Shown in pieces: positions 24,897-35,063 of a stretch of 64,000 nt of DNA (its first letter is position 1; every line of letters begins with the position of its first letter). A program made the position numbers and the translations under genes. The stretch is from Bimuria novae-zelandiae CBS 107.79. Lineage: Eukaryota > Ascomycota > Dothideomycetes > Pleosporales > Didymosphaeriaceae. Where the stretch lies: contig ML976661.1 of NCBI GenBank assembly GCA_010015655.1, positions 734,955 to 798,954 of the forward strand, given 5' to 3'. Under the pieces are notes generated by a model, which was given only the letters and a program-made list of their open reading frames with translations, was not told the DNA's origin and searched no databases.

Positions 24897-25704
24897 ACTT
24901 CCTAGCCTTAATATTCTCTACTTAGGCTAATTAAAGAGTATTATTAGTAGCTATAAATAGTAGCTTTAGTAGTAACGTAGTTCTATTAGCGTAGACGCAA
25001 GCTAGAATAGTTATCTACTTTTTATTACTATCTTAGAGGACTAATTTTACTTCCCCGCAGTCTTATATAGCTTTACTAAAAATTCTTTTACTTCTTCTAA
25101 TTACTCCTGTAAGGAAGCCCTTCTTATCTATATTATACGTGTAATAAGGCTCTATATTATACTCCTCTATTTTCTCTAGTAGAAGTTAAAAGAATTATTT
25201 ATATTTAACTTTTAAATTAGCTTAGTAGCATGCGCGATCTATTCTAGTAACTTAATAAAAAGTAATTTTAACGTTATAATAGTTAATAAATTAGGTTACT
25301 TAGCTTCTCCCTACTAGTTATTCGCCGTTAGTTTTTATAATTAATAAAGCAAAATTCTGTAGCATCTCCCTTATAAGTAGTAAATAACATGCTATAAGCG
25401 TTTTTATATAGTTTATAAGGTCTATTTCTTGTTAAGGGGTAAGCTTTTACTATTATAGTTGTTACTCTTTTATTAGCGCGTTTTTGCCCTAGTGCATCCT
25501 CCTTAATATAGTGTCTAGTACACTATATTTTTTTTTGCTATTTTTTAATACGAGAATTCTTCTTCAGGTCTGTGCGATTCGATTTCTTTAATTGCCTTGT
25601 CAATTGGGTCCATATTGGCTGAGTTATGGGTGGGTGAAGATTGGGTGGAAAATGCGGGGGTGCGCCATTTGCCGAACCGCGCCAAGTGCTGAACCAGCAT
25701 GTTA

Positions 25705-26136
25705 CCGTATTCGCAATACGAACAAGAGATACCCCACAAGCAAATAGAACCAGCTCGATTTTTCTACCCTGCCATCGAACTGATGTCAAACATAATAAAT
25801 CTAATTGGCTACCTTGCTCTCTAGGTCGCAGCGATCGACATCGGAATTAACATACGGGTACGGGCCGTTCCGCAGTATGCATATACGGGTGTATACGAAC
25901 GGGCTATGCTTCTAATCGTTAGACTTGCGGTGCATTGCCAGTATGGGCGCAATTTACTCATGTAAATGTAACACGCGGCCATTTCAATCTAAACTAGATT
26001 GCTGGTACAAGGAGGATGTACACATTCAATGTTGGTATAAAGGTATAAAGCAAACGCCTTCACCTTGCATCTCTTCTTGCTGGTTCAGTTTACTCCTAAC
26101 CACCTCACTTGAGAACTAGCATACTCTAACCCCATC
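25705..26136. other. intergenic, upstream of the peroxidase-family gene
   Basis: About 430 bp of normal composition; contains the presumed promoter. A TATAAAGG-like stretch occurs near 26037, about 100 bp before the start codon. No gene seen. Confidence 0.4.
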
Positions 26137-27057
26137 ATGAGATTTACAAAGGTCTTTACGACGCAGCTTGTCGCTCTTTCTTCGGCTAGCCCTCACTTCG
26201 CTCGACAGTACGAAACCGAGAACCCTCATGAGTGGATTGCTGCAGGTCCAAATGACTGTACTATTCTCATACTCCCCTTTTACCTAGTCAATTGCTAACT
26301 AAACTTGCAGTCCGAGGCCGTTACCCAATGCTGAATATCCTCGCCAACCACGGCTACCTCCCCGCGACGGCCGCAACAGTAGGTCCCCTTCCATCCATCT
26401 TCGTTTCACTCAAGCCCTCTCATCACTCACACAACCCTCACAGTCACCAAGCCCAACGCCGTGGCCGCCCTAACCGGTAGCATCAACTTCAACGCCTCCC
26501 TCGCCTCACTCATGTTCGACCAAGCCATCATCGCCAACGCCGAGCCCAACGCCACCTTCTTCACGCTCGACCAACTCAACGTACACAACGTCCTCGAGCA
26601 CGACGCCTCCCTCTCCCGCACTGACGCCTACTTCGACTCCAACCACATCTTCAACACGCCCCGCTCCTTCTGGACCGCCCCCACCGTCACCGCCGACATG
26701 CTCGCCAACTCGAAAATCTACCGGCAAATCGAGAGCAAAGCGTTCAATCCCGACTACACGTTTACGGCTACGGCTGAGCAGTTCAGTCTGGGTGAAGTGG
26801 CGGCACCGGTGATTGCGTTTGGGGATATGGAGGCGTTTACGGTGTTTAGGGATTTGATGGAGAATTTCTTTTTGAATGAGCGGTTTCCGACGGACTTGGG
26901 GTGGAGCGCGAAGGAGGAGGTTGTGAGTCTGGGGGATGTGCAGAGGGTAGCGCAGGCGATTGGGAAGGTGACGAATCTGCTTACGGGGGGTGAGGATAAG
27001 GGTGCGGAGCATGGGGCGAAGGTGAGGAGGGGGGATTTCCATGCGGGTATGTTTTAG
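26137..27057 (+). CDS. heme-haloperoxidase family (peroxidase family 2) protein lacking the heme Cys
   Basis: Three exons (26137-26257, 26311-26378, about 26452-27057) give about 264 residues; the second acceptor could instead be near 26444. The start has a weak signal-like segment. The family core is clear: HEWIAAGPND, then LNILANHGYLP, then the acid-base motif EHD (about Glu112-Asp114) followed by ASLSR and a C-terminal FFLNERFPTDLGW. Family knowledge: fungal chloroperoxidases and unspecific peroxygenases bind heme through the Cys of a PCP motif just before LN-LANHG. Here that position reads RYP, with Tyr45 in place of Cys. A heme-thiolate enzyme is therefore unlikely; it may be inactive or have a different ligand. 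Downstream neighbour is convergent. Confidence 0.82.
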
Positions 27058-27271
27058 GATGGTTGTAGGGAGAGAGGAGGAGCTTCGTGGTGGAGGGAGA
27101 TGTGTTGGTACATTTAGGACATACATTGGGATGATGATTTGGAGGAGGCTGTGAGTACAAGCGCTGTAGTCTGAATATCGTTCCTTCTTTCTGCGAAGAT
27201 TTTTATTAAGAAGGCGCCTCGCCGGAAGACGGTCTTGGAGACTGGTCTCAAGCCTAGATAAATGTCGGGGA

Positions 27272-27923
27272 TCAATACATCCTACGAGGCAGCGATAGCC
27301 CATTCCGTCCTCGTCCTCGCTCGTCCTCCTCATCTTCGTCCTCGGAGACATCGTCGAAGATAATGGAGACTCTGCTCTCCAGCACGATGATCTCCTCGCT
27401 TCCCTTTGTCAACCCTCCTTCTCCTCTCTCAACTTCCTGCACCGCTCGTTCAAGAGCTTTCTCTCGCCACTTCCTGCGGAGATAACATGCTCCCACGATG
27501 AGCACGATAAAGGCTAGACCGAGAACGCCAGCTACAACGCCTATCCCGATCTTGACGCCTGTGTCTAGTTGCTGGGCGGGGTGTGTCGTTGACGTGGGGT
27601 TGGAGGGAATGGAGGAGGTAAAAGTAACGGGGACGAACGATTGTAGGGCCCCGGTAGCGGAAGGGTGGTCGAAGGGTAGTGTCGCAGTGACAGACGTGGT
27701 CGCGTGAGTTGATCCACCCGCTGCGGCAGTAGGCGGAGCGAAGGATGTTGTTGGTGACACTGCTCTTCCGTCCAACCGCTGCTACTAATTGTCAGCATCC
27801 CACGTCACTCTCATCACACAAACGTACAGCAAATAAGTCCTTCACCTCCGGCTCAATAGCAATACCATACATCGCCCACACTTCATTAGCAAAGAGCATC
27901 GCGAAACTCGTCGTTCTGAGCAT
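27272..27923 (-). CDS. single-pass membrane protein with Ser/Thr-rich ectodomain
   Basis: Two exons (27923-27828 and 27781-27272; 46-nt phase-0 intron with GCTGAC branch site) give 201 residues. The order is a short N-terminus, a Ser/Thr/Pro-rich stretch, one strong transmembrane helix (IGIGVVAGVLGLAFIVLIV), a basic stop-transfer (YLRRKWREK) and an acidic cytoplasmic tail (DDVSEDEDEEDE). This is the layout of fungal Mid2/WSC-type wall sensors and other mucin-like surface proteins, but I see no WSC domain or other conserved domain. The N-terminus lacks a convincing signal peptide, so an upstream exon may be missing. Function unknown; topology call is firmer than the start. Confidence 0.6.
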
Positions 27924-28438
27924 CGTTTTACGAAGAACTAAAGGAAAAGCGAGTGACAGATGAAGATGTTATGGGCGACACAAACGAGGGAGAGCGGAGC
28001 CGATATATGTGCACGCACTTTGTACGTGTTATCTGGCAACACGCTGCGTCCGCACATCGATGCATGTGGTTCCTGCAGTAGCACTTGGTGTGCTGGCCTC
28101 GAGTACTCCTATATTTGTACTATACACGGGCTTATTCGTCCGGTTTGTTACACGCGGTGTTCAGCTTTGATTCAGCCACCCGACGGATTTGGCTTTGACC
28201 ATTTTCACCTTGTTTGTGAAGGCACTACGTGATCGAGGTGGCAATGTGGTTCTGATGGGTGGTAGAACCGCTTGTTTGTTTTGGGTGCGATGTGGGGTGT
28301 GCGCTGAAACGCGGTGGAGACGCGCACAGCGGCTGCCGTGGAACGAAGGGTGGAGTTGCCGCCGATCACTAGCTTGACGGCGGTTGACCCGTCACAGGAG
28401 ACGCGTTACAAACAAACTTTGACAAAGCTGGCCGTCGC
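27924..28438. other. intergenic up to element E
   Basis: About 515 bp without a supportable gene; the upstream region of the membrane-protein gene, then flank of the transposon. Confidence 0.45.
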
Positions 28439-28440
28439 TA

Positions 28441-29544
28441 ACGTGTCGGATCAGTAACCTGGCCACCCCACCAAGTCGCGCCTAGCACGTCAACTTTCTA
28501 TCGCGATAATGCCACAACCACGTCCTTTACAGTCTTGGAAAGAAGGCAGAATTAGTCTAGCTATTATATCCTACAGACTTAATCCGTGTCTATCTCTCCG
28601 CTGCCTTGCTACGTCTTTTAACGTACCACGATTGACGCTGTAGACACGCCTACATAATGTTATGTTAAAACGCGAGACAAGATTACTAAATTAAAAGCTA
28701 CACCCTATAGAGGAGAAGGCCCTAGTAGAGTAGATCCTAGATATTAGCTATTTCCTACCTGTTAAGACAGCGTATAGACATAAGATAACTAAGCAAGCTA
28801 GATACGATATTTATTATATAAATAAGGGAAAGCTTCTGTTAATCTACCTACGTATATATAGGGCTATATTTATAGAACAGAATATTAAGGCTAGTTTTTA
28901 AGTAATAGGGCTAGTACTTCTTTATTTAGAATAGGTCCTCTCATGCCTAACTATAATTAGGATACCGTTACTACTATTGATAGTAACTAAGATAGCATAG
29001 ATAGCTAAGATACCTTATACTACTACTTAGGTTAAGTAGTAGGTTAGGCTTATATGTAACTATTTATAGTAATAGTTTTAAAGCCTTATAAGTTAAGCTA
29101 TTATGTAGCTTATTAAAAGCTATTAGCTTATAATAAACTTAGTAATAATCTTAGCAGAGGAGAATAGAAGACTATAAGTAGCTAATAATTACTATAAATA
29201 AAGGCAGAATAGGCGTAGATAATATATTACTTTTAACGGGGCTCTATAGGCTAAGGAAGGTTACAGGCTTACTATAGAGGCTAAAAGGGTGCTCTAGCAG
29301 GTAGAACAGGGCGACCAAGTAGGACAAGTATAAGTACCAGCTACATGTAGGAACCGCTGTAAGCAAGGCTATAAAAGGACTTAGTGTACCTAGATATTAT
29401 AGCTATTATATTAATCTATCTATATTATATTTAACTATTGCGTTATTGAGCTATCGTGCAGAAAGCCGCGTCAGTTTTGGTGTGGTGGCCAGGTTGCTGA
29501 TCTGGCCAGGTTGCTGATCTGGCCAGGTTACTGATCCGACACGT
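28441..29544 (+). mobile_element. element E: internally deleted Fot1-like transposon
   Basis: 1,104 bp between inverted repeats ACGTGTCGGATCAGTAACCT... and TA duplications (28439-28440, 29545-29546). The right end holds three 17-bp tandem copies of GGCCAGGTTGCTGATCT (29487-29537); the left end has one. Plus-strand remains match only the ends of a transposase: an N-terminal HPIEEKALVE near 28710, and a C-terminal part ending in a Cys-rich tail (CRNRCKQGYKRT) near 29340. The DDE catalytic core is missing, so this is a deletion derivative about 0.75 kb shorter than element C. RIP-like stops throughout. Confidence 0.82.
29487..29537 (+). repeat. three 17-bp tandem subterminal repeats of element E
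   Basis: GGCCAGGTTGCTGATCT at 29487, 29504 and, with two changes, 29521. These are probable transposase-binding sites by analogy with the paired motif in element C. Confidence 0.8.
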
Positions 29545-29546
29545 TA

Positions 29547-29854
29547 GCGGAGATGTCTCTGAACATCACAAAATGATAGCTGTGTAGAGCCCTACGTATG
29601 GTACCGCCATCGGGCGGTCCGCGTCCGACGCGGTTTGAATAAATCACCGAAGGCAAGTGGAAAGAAGACTTTGACACTGAGGTTCTACTATCGCTAGCAA
29701 CTAACAAGCAGACCTTTCGTTTTACATCGCGAATGAGCGACAATTTGATTGACTATAACCCGTTGACCCCACCTGGGCACGTGAGTAGACGCAAGTAGCT
29801 CCTTTCAAAACCTTCTCGATATCATCTCAGCACCGGATCATTCAACATCATCCA
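29547..29854. other. intergenic, 3' of ustYa-like pseudogene
   Basis: About 310 bp of normal composition with no gene seen. Confidence 0.4.
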
Positions 29855-30880
29855 TCAATTCGGTGGGGCTGTCCCATTCCAAAGGTCCTCAGGTGCAAAG
29901 CCTCTAGGTTGCAATCTCTCTTGCAGCAACTTCCAGTTCACACACTTCCTTGTTACCTTGGCGCTTACTGCGATGTCATGATACTTGTGGCCAGAGAAGT
30001 AGTATGGATGTGGATTCAGGTCGGGATAACAGGTCACTGAGGTGCGTAGAGACTCTAAGCAATGTACTGAGTGCGTGTTAGTGATTTCGGATGAACTGCA
30101 ACCCGAAGGAACAGAAAAGCAAGGAAGTGAAAGGTCCGCATGACTCACAGTTGTGAATTCGGTTGTGCTCCATGAAATTCTCATCGAAATTGGGGTAGTA
30201 ATATTCTGGATACATCCACTGGCGGATGCGGCGCTGCAGGCACACAGTCAATCACAGGTATTGTGAGAAAGAGCTCACTCACAAGACAGTGGGGATTGTG
30301 CATTACACCGAAGATGGTACCAAAGTCTTCGCCGGGGCTTACGAGGATGCTGTCAGTCAAGTTGGGTCGCGCCGCTTCATTACGATGCAATCGGAACGAC
30401 CTTGCTACACTGAACGTTAGTACCAACCATGGCCGCTGAATTGAAACGACTGCATACGCGATATAATATCCGTCCACGCCCAGTCGGAGTCATGAATGGG
30501 GTCCCCAAAGTACAGATTGGTATTCCAGTAATCCGGTCCATTTGTTTCGATTTGATACTGCTCGTGGCCATTAAGTGGCGCTGATGATAGTTAGCAATTC
30601 ATTTAATTGGAATTAAAAAGCATCGAGAGAACTAACATTCGAAATTTCCAACCAAGTGAGCATCGTGGTCGATTTGACCAGTTGGAGCAGGTGTTTTGGA
30701 AAATTGTGGGTCGAGTGAAAAGGTTCAACAAACTTAAACCAAAGCCCATGATGAAGCATGAACGAAAAATGAAATGACCCAGTATCGTAGTCGATGGTGA
30801 GGGAGATCGTGCCCACTGGCTCGATAGTTCCCATTCTTGAGGAGGAATTCTTCATCGTCTTTCTCTGAGAAATCAGACAT
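29855..30880 (-). pseudogene. ustYa-like (DUF3328) oxidase gene, broken by two in-frame stops
   Basis: The minus strand spells most of a UstYa-family protein. It has an N-terminal cytosolic stretch from ATG 30880 (EKDDEEFLLKNG), a transmembrane helix (YWVISFFVHASSWALV), then DPQFSKTPAPTG, YFGDPIHDSDWAW, a first HxxHC-type motif HNPHCLRRIRQWMYPEYY and a second NLHCLESLRTSVTC. The end is CVNWKLLQERL. Introns place these in frame (for example donor after HNPHCL, and TACTAAC branch site near 30420). Two stops, TAA and TGA, lie four codons apart right after the membrane helix, and no intron removes them. Both are plausible G-to-A changes of Trp codons. UstYa proteins catalyse oxidative cyclisation and related steps in fungal RiPP and other metabolite pathways. 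Neighbouring dioxygenase and MFS genes fit such a cluster. Confidence 0.75.
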
Positions 30881-31880
30881 CGTGAAGCTGAGTTATTCGG
30901 GACTTGTTGTAATGAAAGATACTAAGTCGTGTGTGGACGCAGGATAGGAGAGGTGAATGCTAAGAAAACATGTATGGCGGCGACTCTGCTTCCCCTCCAT
31001 CAAGCAGCGGGACCTGATGAGTGAACCTTATCAAAACCTCTTTTCGTCTTCGTTCTCCTTCGCATTCTGCCAACATTTCCTCGAGACGATCGGCTCTGAC
31101 CTTTCAAATAGAGATTCTCAATTACATTTGCCTCCTGCAACTTTTTGCCGATCGTCCATCTGAATGTCTGTTCCGCCCTCACAAAGCTGCAGCTGATATC
31201 AGACCTCAAGTCTCAGTTCGTGCGGGGGAAACCGGTTAAACGCTCATATACAGCATGAAATGCATCACCCCAAAAACAACAGGTTTCTGTCGATCTTACT
31301 CAATCAGACACCTTGATCGCTATCGCGGCTGTATTCTCGCAGTCCGTATACGGATCCCGATGCTCCAAATCACTGAAATCGGGGGTGTTATCAGACTTCA
31401 TGCACGGTACAATACCATCGACAGAGATGATGCCCAAAGCACCACGGTGTATACCTAACAAAACGATATCCAGCAATTAAAATTACCCCTGGCTATCTAG
31501 CTGCGACCTCCACTGCCAACTCAACAACTCTCGGACTTCATGCGGGCGATCACCCTACAGAATCCCGACCACAACAACCCATGCAAATCGATGCAGACGT
31601 GAGGCACATCATGTCGTGTCCGCATAAGTGGAGTGTTAGATAGGCGCCCGCAATGCATGGAGTTGAAGATCTTGATGGCTGAATGGCTTTTGTGCCGCGG
31701 GGAACTATCTCGACATTATTTGCGCCCAAGATCATTCGGTGAGGATCTTCAGAGCTTTAGGATATTTAATACCAGCAAGACGACACCTTTTGAGCAGGAT
31801 CCACAACGACCTATCAAACTATCAAACAACTATACTTAGATCGCTCTCGTTGATACTTCGCTACTTTATCGCCATCCATC
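30881..31880. other. intergenic, 1 kb
   Basis: No supportable gene on either strand. Divergent promoters for the ustYa-like pseudogene and the small secreted protein must lie here; a TATTTAA-like stretch is near 31763, about 120 bp before the latter. Confidence 0.4.
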
Positions 31881-32181
31881 ATGCGTTACACCGCCATTAC
31901 TTTCGCCTTGGTTCAGGTTGCCGTGGTCCTAGCCACTACAGTTGCCACCCAGGGTTAGCTCACGCAAACCCCCTTGAACTAAGCATTTGCGAACATGTTT
32001 CGTAGGAGACACTGAGTTTCCGCCGATTGAAAGTATGCACTGTCATCGTGATCACTGGAGAGGATCCCTTGGCAAAGATATGGAGATAGAAAAACATGTA
32101 GCTGAGTTTGATGAATGCAAGATCGTTATAACCATGAACATCTATGCGATATTGAGCTCGAGCAAGGAAAATTTATACTGA
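31881..32181 (+). CDS. small secreted protein, 82 aa, two exons
   Basis: Exons 31881-31953 and 32006-32181 are joined by a 52-nt phase-1 intron (GTTAGC...TTTCGTAG) and give 82 residues. Residues 1-24 form a good signal peptide (MRYTAITFALVQVAVVLATT). The mature part is about 58 residues and charged, with DTEFPPIESMHCHRDHW near its start and two Cys in total. I recognise no family. Size, secretion signal and position between a metabolite-type oxidase gene and a receptor remnant make it either a secreted effector-like protein or, less likely, a RiPP precursor; no repeated core peptide with Kex2 sites is visible. Support is only the coherent signal peptide plus in-phase splicing, so the model needs transcript evidence. 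Confidence 0.45.
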
Positions 32182-32389
32182 GCTTTGAAGGAAACGCACC
32201 ATTCTCGCGATCTTCTGTGGTGGACCCAGGGCCGTCATTCCGGGTAAAGACTGACGAACTACCAAGTGCAAATCCATCTGAACTATCCGTCATCCGGTTC
32301 ACAAACAACCCTAGCCCGAGATTCTGAAACATACGACATCTACTGGTCTCCCATAGGGCTCGGAAGAGTACCCTCAATGCTTTGATTGT

Positions 32390-33179
32390 CATCTGGGGGT
32401 TTGATTTCCCGTTGAGCTTTTTGTTCGGCTGCCGCACGTACTTCGACTATCTCTGGACCCTGTCGCGAACCAGCTAAAGTGCGAAGTGGACTTAGTCAAG
32501 GTTGACCTCGGACTAGCGATCTCAGATATTGTGATGGACGTCATCATTTTGGTCTTTCCAATCCCCCTGGTATGAGTCTTTCGGCAACAGTGTCTGGCAC
32601 GGAATTAACATGCACAGATCTTGAGGCTGCAGTTATCTCGCGCGACGAAATTGGCAGTTTTGGGTATCTTTGCCCAGGGAGCTTTGTGAGGACATTCCAC
32701 TCTTCAGTCTTATTTATATTCTAACAGATGCAGCTCTATCGCGTAGCGGAGTTGAGTGGTATGTGCGCGCCCTCCGTCAAAGATTCGTCCGCAGTCTAAC
32801 CTCCTTAGCCGAATTTGCTGCGACAGCGGATCAAGACTGTAAGGAAACATCTAATCTCTCATTTATACGTGTTATTGACGCTCTTCTAGTTGTTTCTACC
32901 GCCGCCGTATACTTCATGTACATCGAATGTGGCGACGCCCATTGCGCGATATGCTTGCCTACTCTCTACGGCGGCTTCAAGCTCAAGGGTGTGAAAACCT
33001 TAATCGAAGGCTTTACACACATGTTCTCGAACCTTTCGCTTAGCTCGATCAGAACGAACAGGTCCGGCAGATCCGGCAGATCGCGCAGTTCTGGAGCGAG
33101 ACATGAGGGTCACGCGTCTTTGCACTCGCATCCTTATCCGAGTCAGGACTATACGATCTTGGTGATGGTTACGAGTTGA
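32390..33179 (+). pseudogene. PTH11-like G-protein-coupled receptor remnant
   Basis: Pieces of a fungal PTH11-type rhodopsin-like receptor are readable on the plus strand. SFLFGCRTYFDYLW lies near 32415-32455; in a different frame NQLKCEVDLVKVDLGLAISD and MDVIILVFPIPL follow near 32470-32570. After an intron come LQLSRATKLAVLGIFAQGA near 32625-32685, and further on ECGDAHCAICLPTL near 32926 and a Ser/Arg-rich tail (FSNLSLSSIRTNRSGRSGR). A frameshift near 32450 and stops around 32797 cannot be removed by plausible introns, and the N-terminal transmembrane segments are not found. PTH11-type receptors sense surface or host signals in plant-associated fungi. Non-functional here. Confidence 0.55.
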
Positions 33180-33427
33180 ATACCCGTACGTTCAGGGGGC
33201 AGACTACTCATACCATCGATCAACCGAAGGGGATAATGGTCACCAAAGATATCAAACAACACACCTCGGATCTGTGAATCGAAATTCGAGAGTGTTCGCG
33301 TGAGTGAGTGACGAAGGAAGCTTGTGCTGTGTACACATCACAAGCAAGGGGAACAGCCATAGTGAGAGCGGTATAGATTGCTATCATTGATATGGAGAGT
33401 GATTACGAAGGTAGGCAAGGGCTTAAC

Positions 33428-34566
33428 CTAGGTGTCGTACACATTGATTGTCTCGAACATCTTCATAGAGTACTCAGAGAATGTGACTGGTTCATAAACC
33501 TGTTTTCCATCCACAGCGACCCTTGAAGGCTGAGGTCGGACGATATCATCCGGCCCCGGGATAGCAAAGTACGGGATTGAGTATCTGGGGGCGGTCTTGC
33601 CCAGCCTAGTAACAACCCGATGCATGGCGGATGCATAAAATTCTGTTAAACCACAAAATCAGCTTTTAGCCTGAATATTTCGTATGGCAAACCTTACCAT
33701 TTGAGAGGCGCTGGAACATGTCTCCAATGTTCATGTACAAGACGCCATCTTTGGGGGAAGCTGGAATGAAAGTGTTAGTCTGTCGGTCGAGAAACTCAAG
33801 GCCGCCGTGGTCATCCTGGAAGAGAAGTGTGAAAAGACTTTTCAATTTTAGTTATTGTGGAAGACGTGTTGACGGGCGTGAACTCCTCGCACCAATAGGG
33901 CATCAGAGCTCAAACTCACCTCCAGTCGGTGTGCGCGCCTAGACGCGAATTCTCATTCGTAGGATTTGGGACCGCAGGATAATGCAGAAGGCGCAGCTGG
34001 TTTTCGTGTCCAGTATTTAGGGATCGGACACTGTCTGCTTCTTCCGTGGTCAGATCTAAGCTCATGATAAGAGCTTCGAGGATCGCCTGAGAGGTCTTGT
34101 GCAGCTCCCAAAACAGCTTAGTGGTGAAATCGCGGAATCCAGGGAGCACATGCTCTGGAAGCCATATGTTGTATTGTAGAGTGTTTTTATCACTTCCAAG
34201 TTCGTAGATCTCTTTCACGTCGGCAACATTGGAGTAGTCGTCATTCGTCTCGAGCGCTGTTTTGTTGGCGGCCCTTTCTCTGCCCGAACCAGAATATCCA
34301 CGATGTGGGATCGGGCCGTCTGGATGTGGTGCTTTCATCTTATCCTCGTAGGGAAGGTCGAAAAATTTGTGGGCAACCTGAAATGCTTCTTCGAGCAATG
34401 CAGACGAAACACCATGACCAGAGATACCTACACACCCGTTCTTTGCACCCAGCTTCGCCAGCTGCTGCGCCGTAAGCTGACGAGCTTCTTGTGCAACATT
34501 GCTTGTGAAAGCAGAGATGTCGATAATGGGTATGGGAGGGTTGGGAAGCGCCGCGTTTGGGGTCAT
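33428..34566 (-). CDS. 2-oxoglutarate/Fe(II)-dependent dioxygenase (isopenicillin N synthase-like)
   Basis: Three exons (34566-33920, 33837-33698, 33642-33428) give 333 residues from the ATG of MTPNAALPNPPIPIIDIS; an in-frame ATG at 34695 would add 43 residues that do not look like the family. The N-terminal DIOX_N part includes GHGVSS and FFDLPYEDKM. The catalytic jelly roll has the iron ligands His212-Thr-Asp214 (GAHTDWSLFTLLFQDDHGGL) and His270 (SAMHRVV), and the 2-oxoglutarate Arg282-Tyr-Ser284 (RYSIPYF). All key residues are present. The substrate is unknown; relatives act in secondary metabolism. Divergent with the MFS transporter gene 497 bp away, suggesting a shared promoter region and a common pathway with the broken ustYa-like gene. 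Confidence 0.92.
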
Positions 34567-35063
34567 CTTTGAGAGTTCGTGCAGACTTTCGCACATGAAG
34601 TCCGGCAGTGCTCGACAGAGCAACAATACGGGCAATTTGTATGGTGCTGCATTACCTCGAGAAGGGCGGCGGGGCACCAGCATTTTAGCCTGCATGTGTC
34701 ATCTACCGCATCCGACAAGAAGGGAAACCACCTGTGAGTCATGTTTCAGTTGGTACCTAGGTATGTGATGATCGGCATGAGCAATCATGGTCAAGATACT
34801 GTGCCACATACGTTGCAACCCATGCGGCCGGGTCCGTGCAATCATGGTAATGGGGCGTCGTCCCTTGTTTTGTCGGTCTCCGATACCCTTGAGTACGCAA
34901 GTGCGTCTTCACAAGCCCTTTTGAGCTCTATATCTCGATGAATGTAGAACGCAACCGCTCCACTACGGTACTAGCCTATTGCATTACTGACTGAGATTTC
35001 AGCAAGCGTTCACAAGACTTTCCATAGTCTACGAGCGCGATTGATATCGCCTTCATCGTTCAA
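34567..35063. promoter_or_regulatory. shared divergent promoter region, dioxygenase / MFS
   Basis: 497 bp between two head-to-head start codons. It may also encode part of the dioxygenase leader. I see no certain operator or TATA box. Confidence 0.4.

Larger units (their letters stand above)
17749..25702 (-). mobile_element. element B: pogo/Fot1-type DNA transposon split by a Copia and a solo LTR
   Basis: Inverted repeats start ACATGTTGGTTCAGCACTTG at 17749 and end with the complement at 25702; TA lies on both sides (17747-17748, 25703-25704). The left TA is shared with the end of element A. The transposase is on the minus strand: its start is legible at 25613 (MDPIDKAIKEIESHRPEEEF followed by an HTH-like KIAKK region). 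Its Lys/Glu/Arg-rich coiled C-terminus is open at 18297-18031 (KERERLRAEKREEKERI, ending MGKRKASKPAAALK). The catalytic middle is degraded and interrupted by 18853-19313 and 19782-24896. Removing both insertions and their duplications leaves about 2.37 kb, a normal size for this family. Confidence 0.86.
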
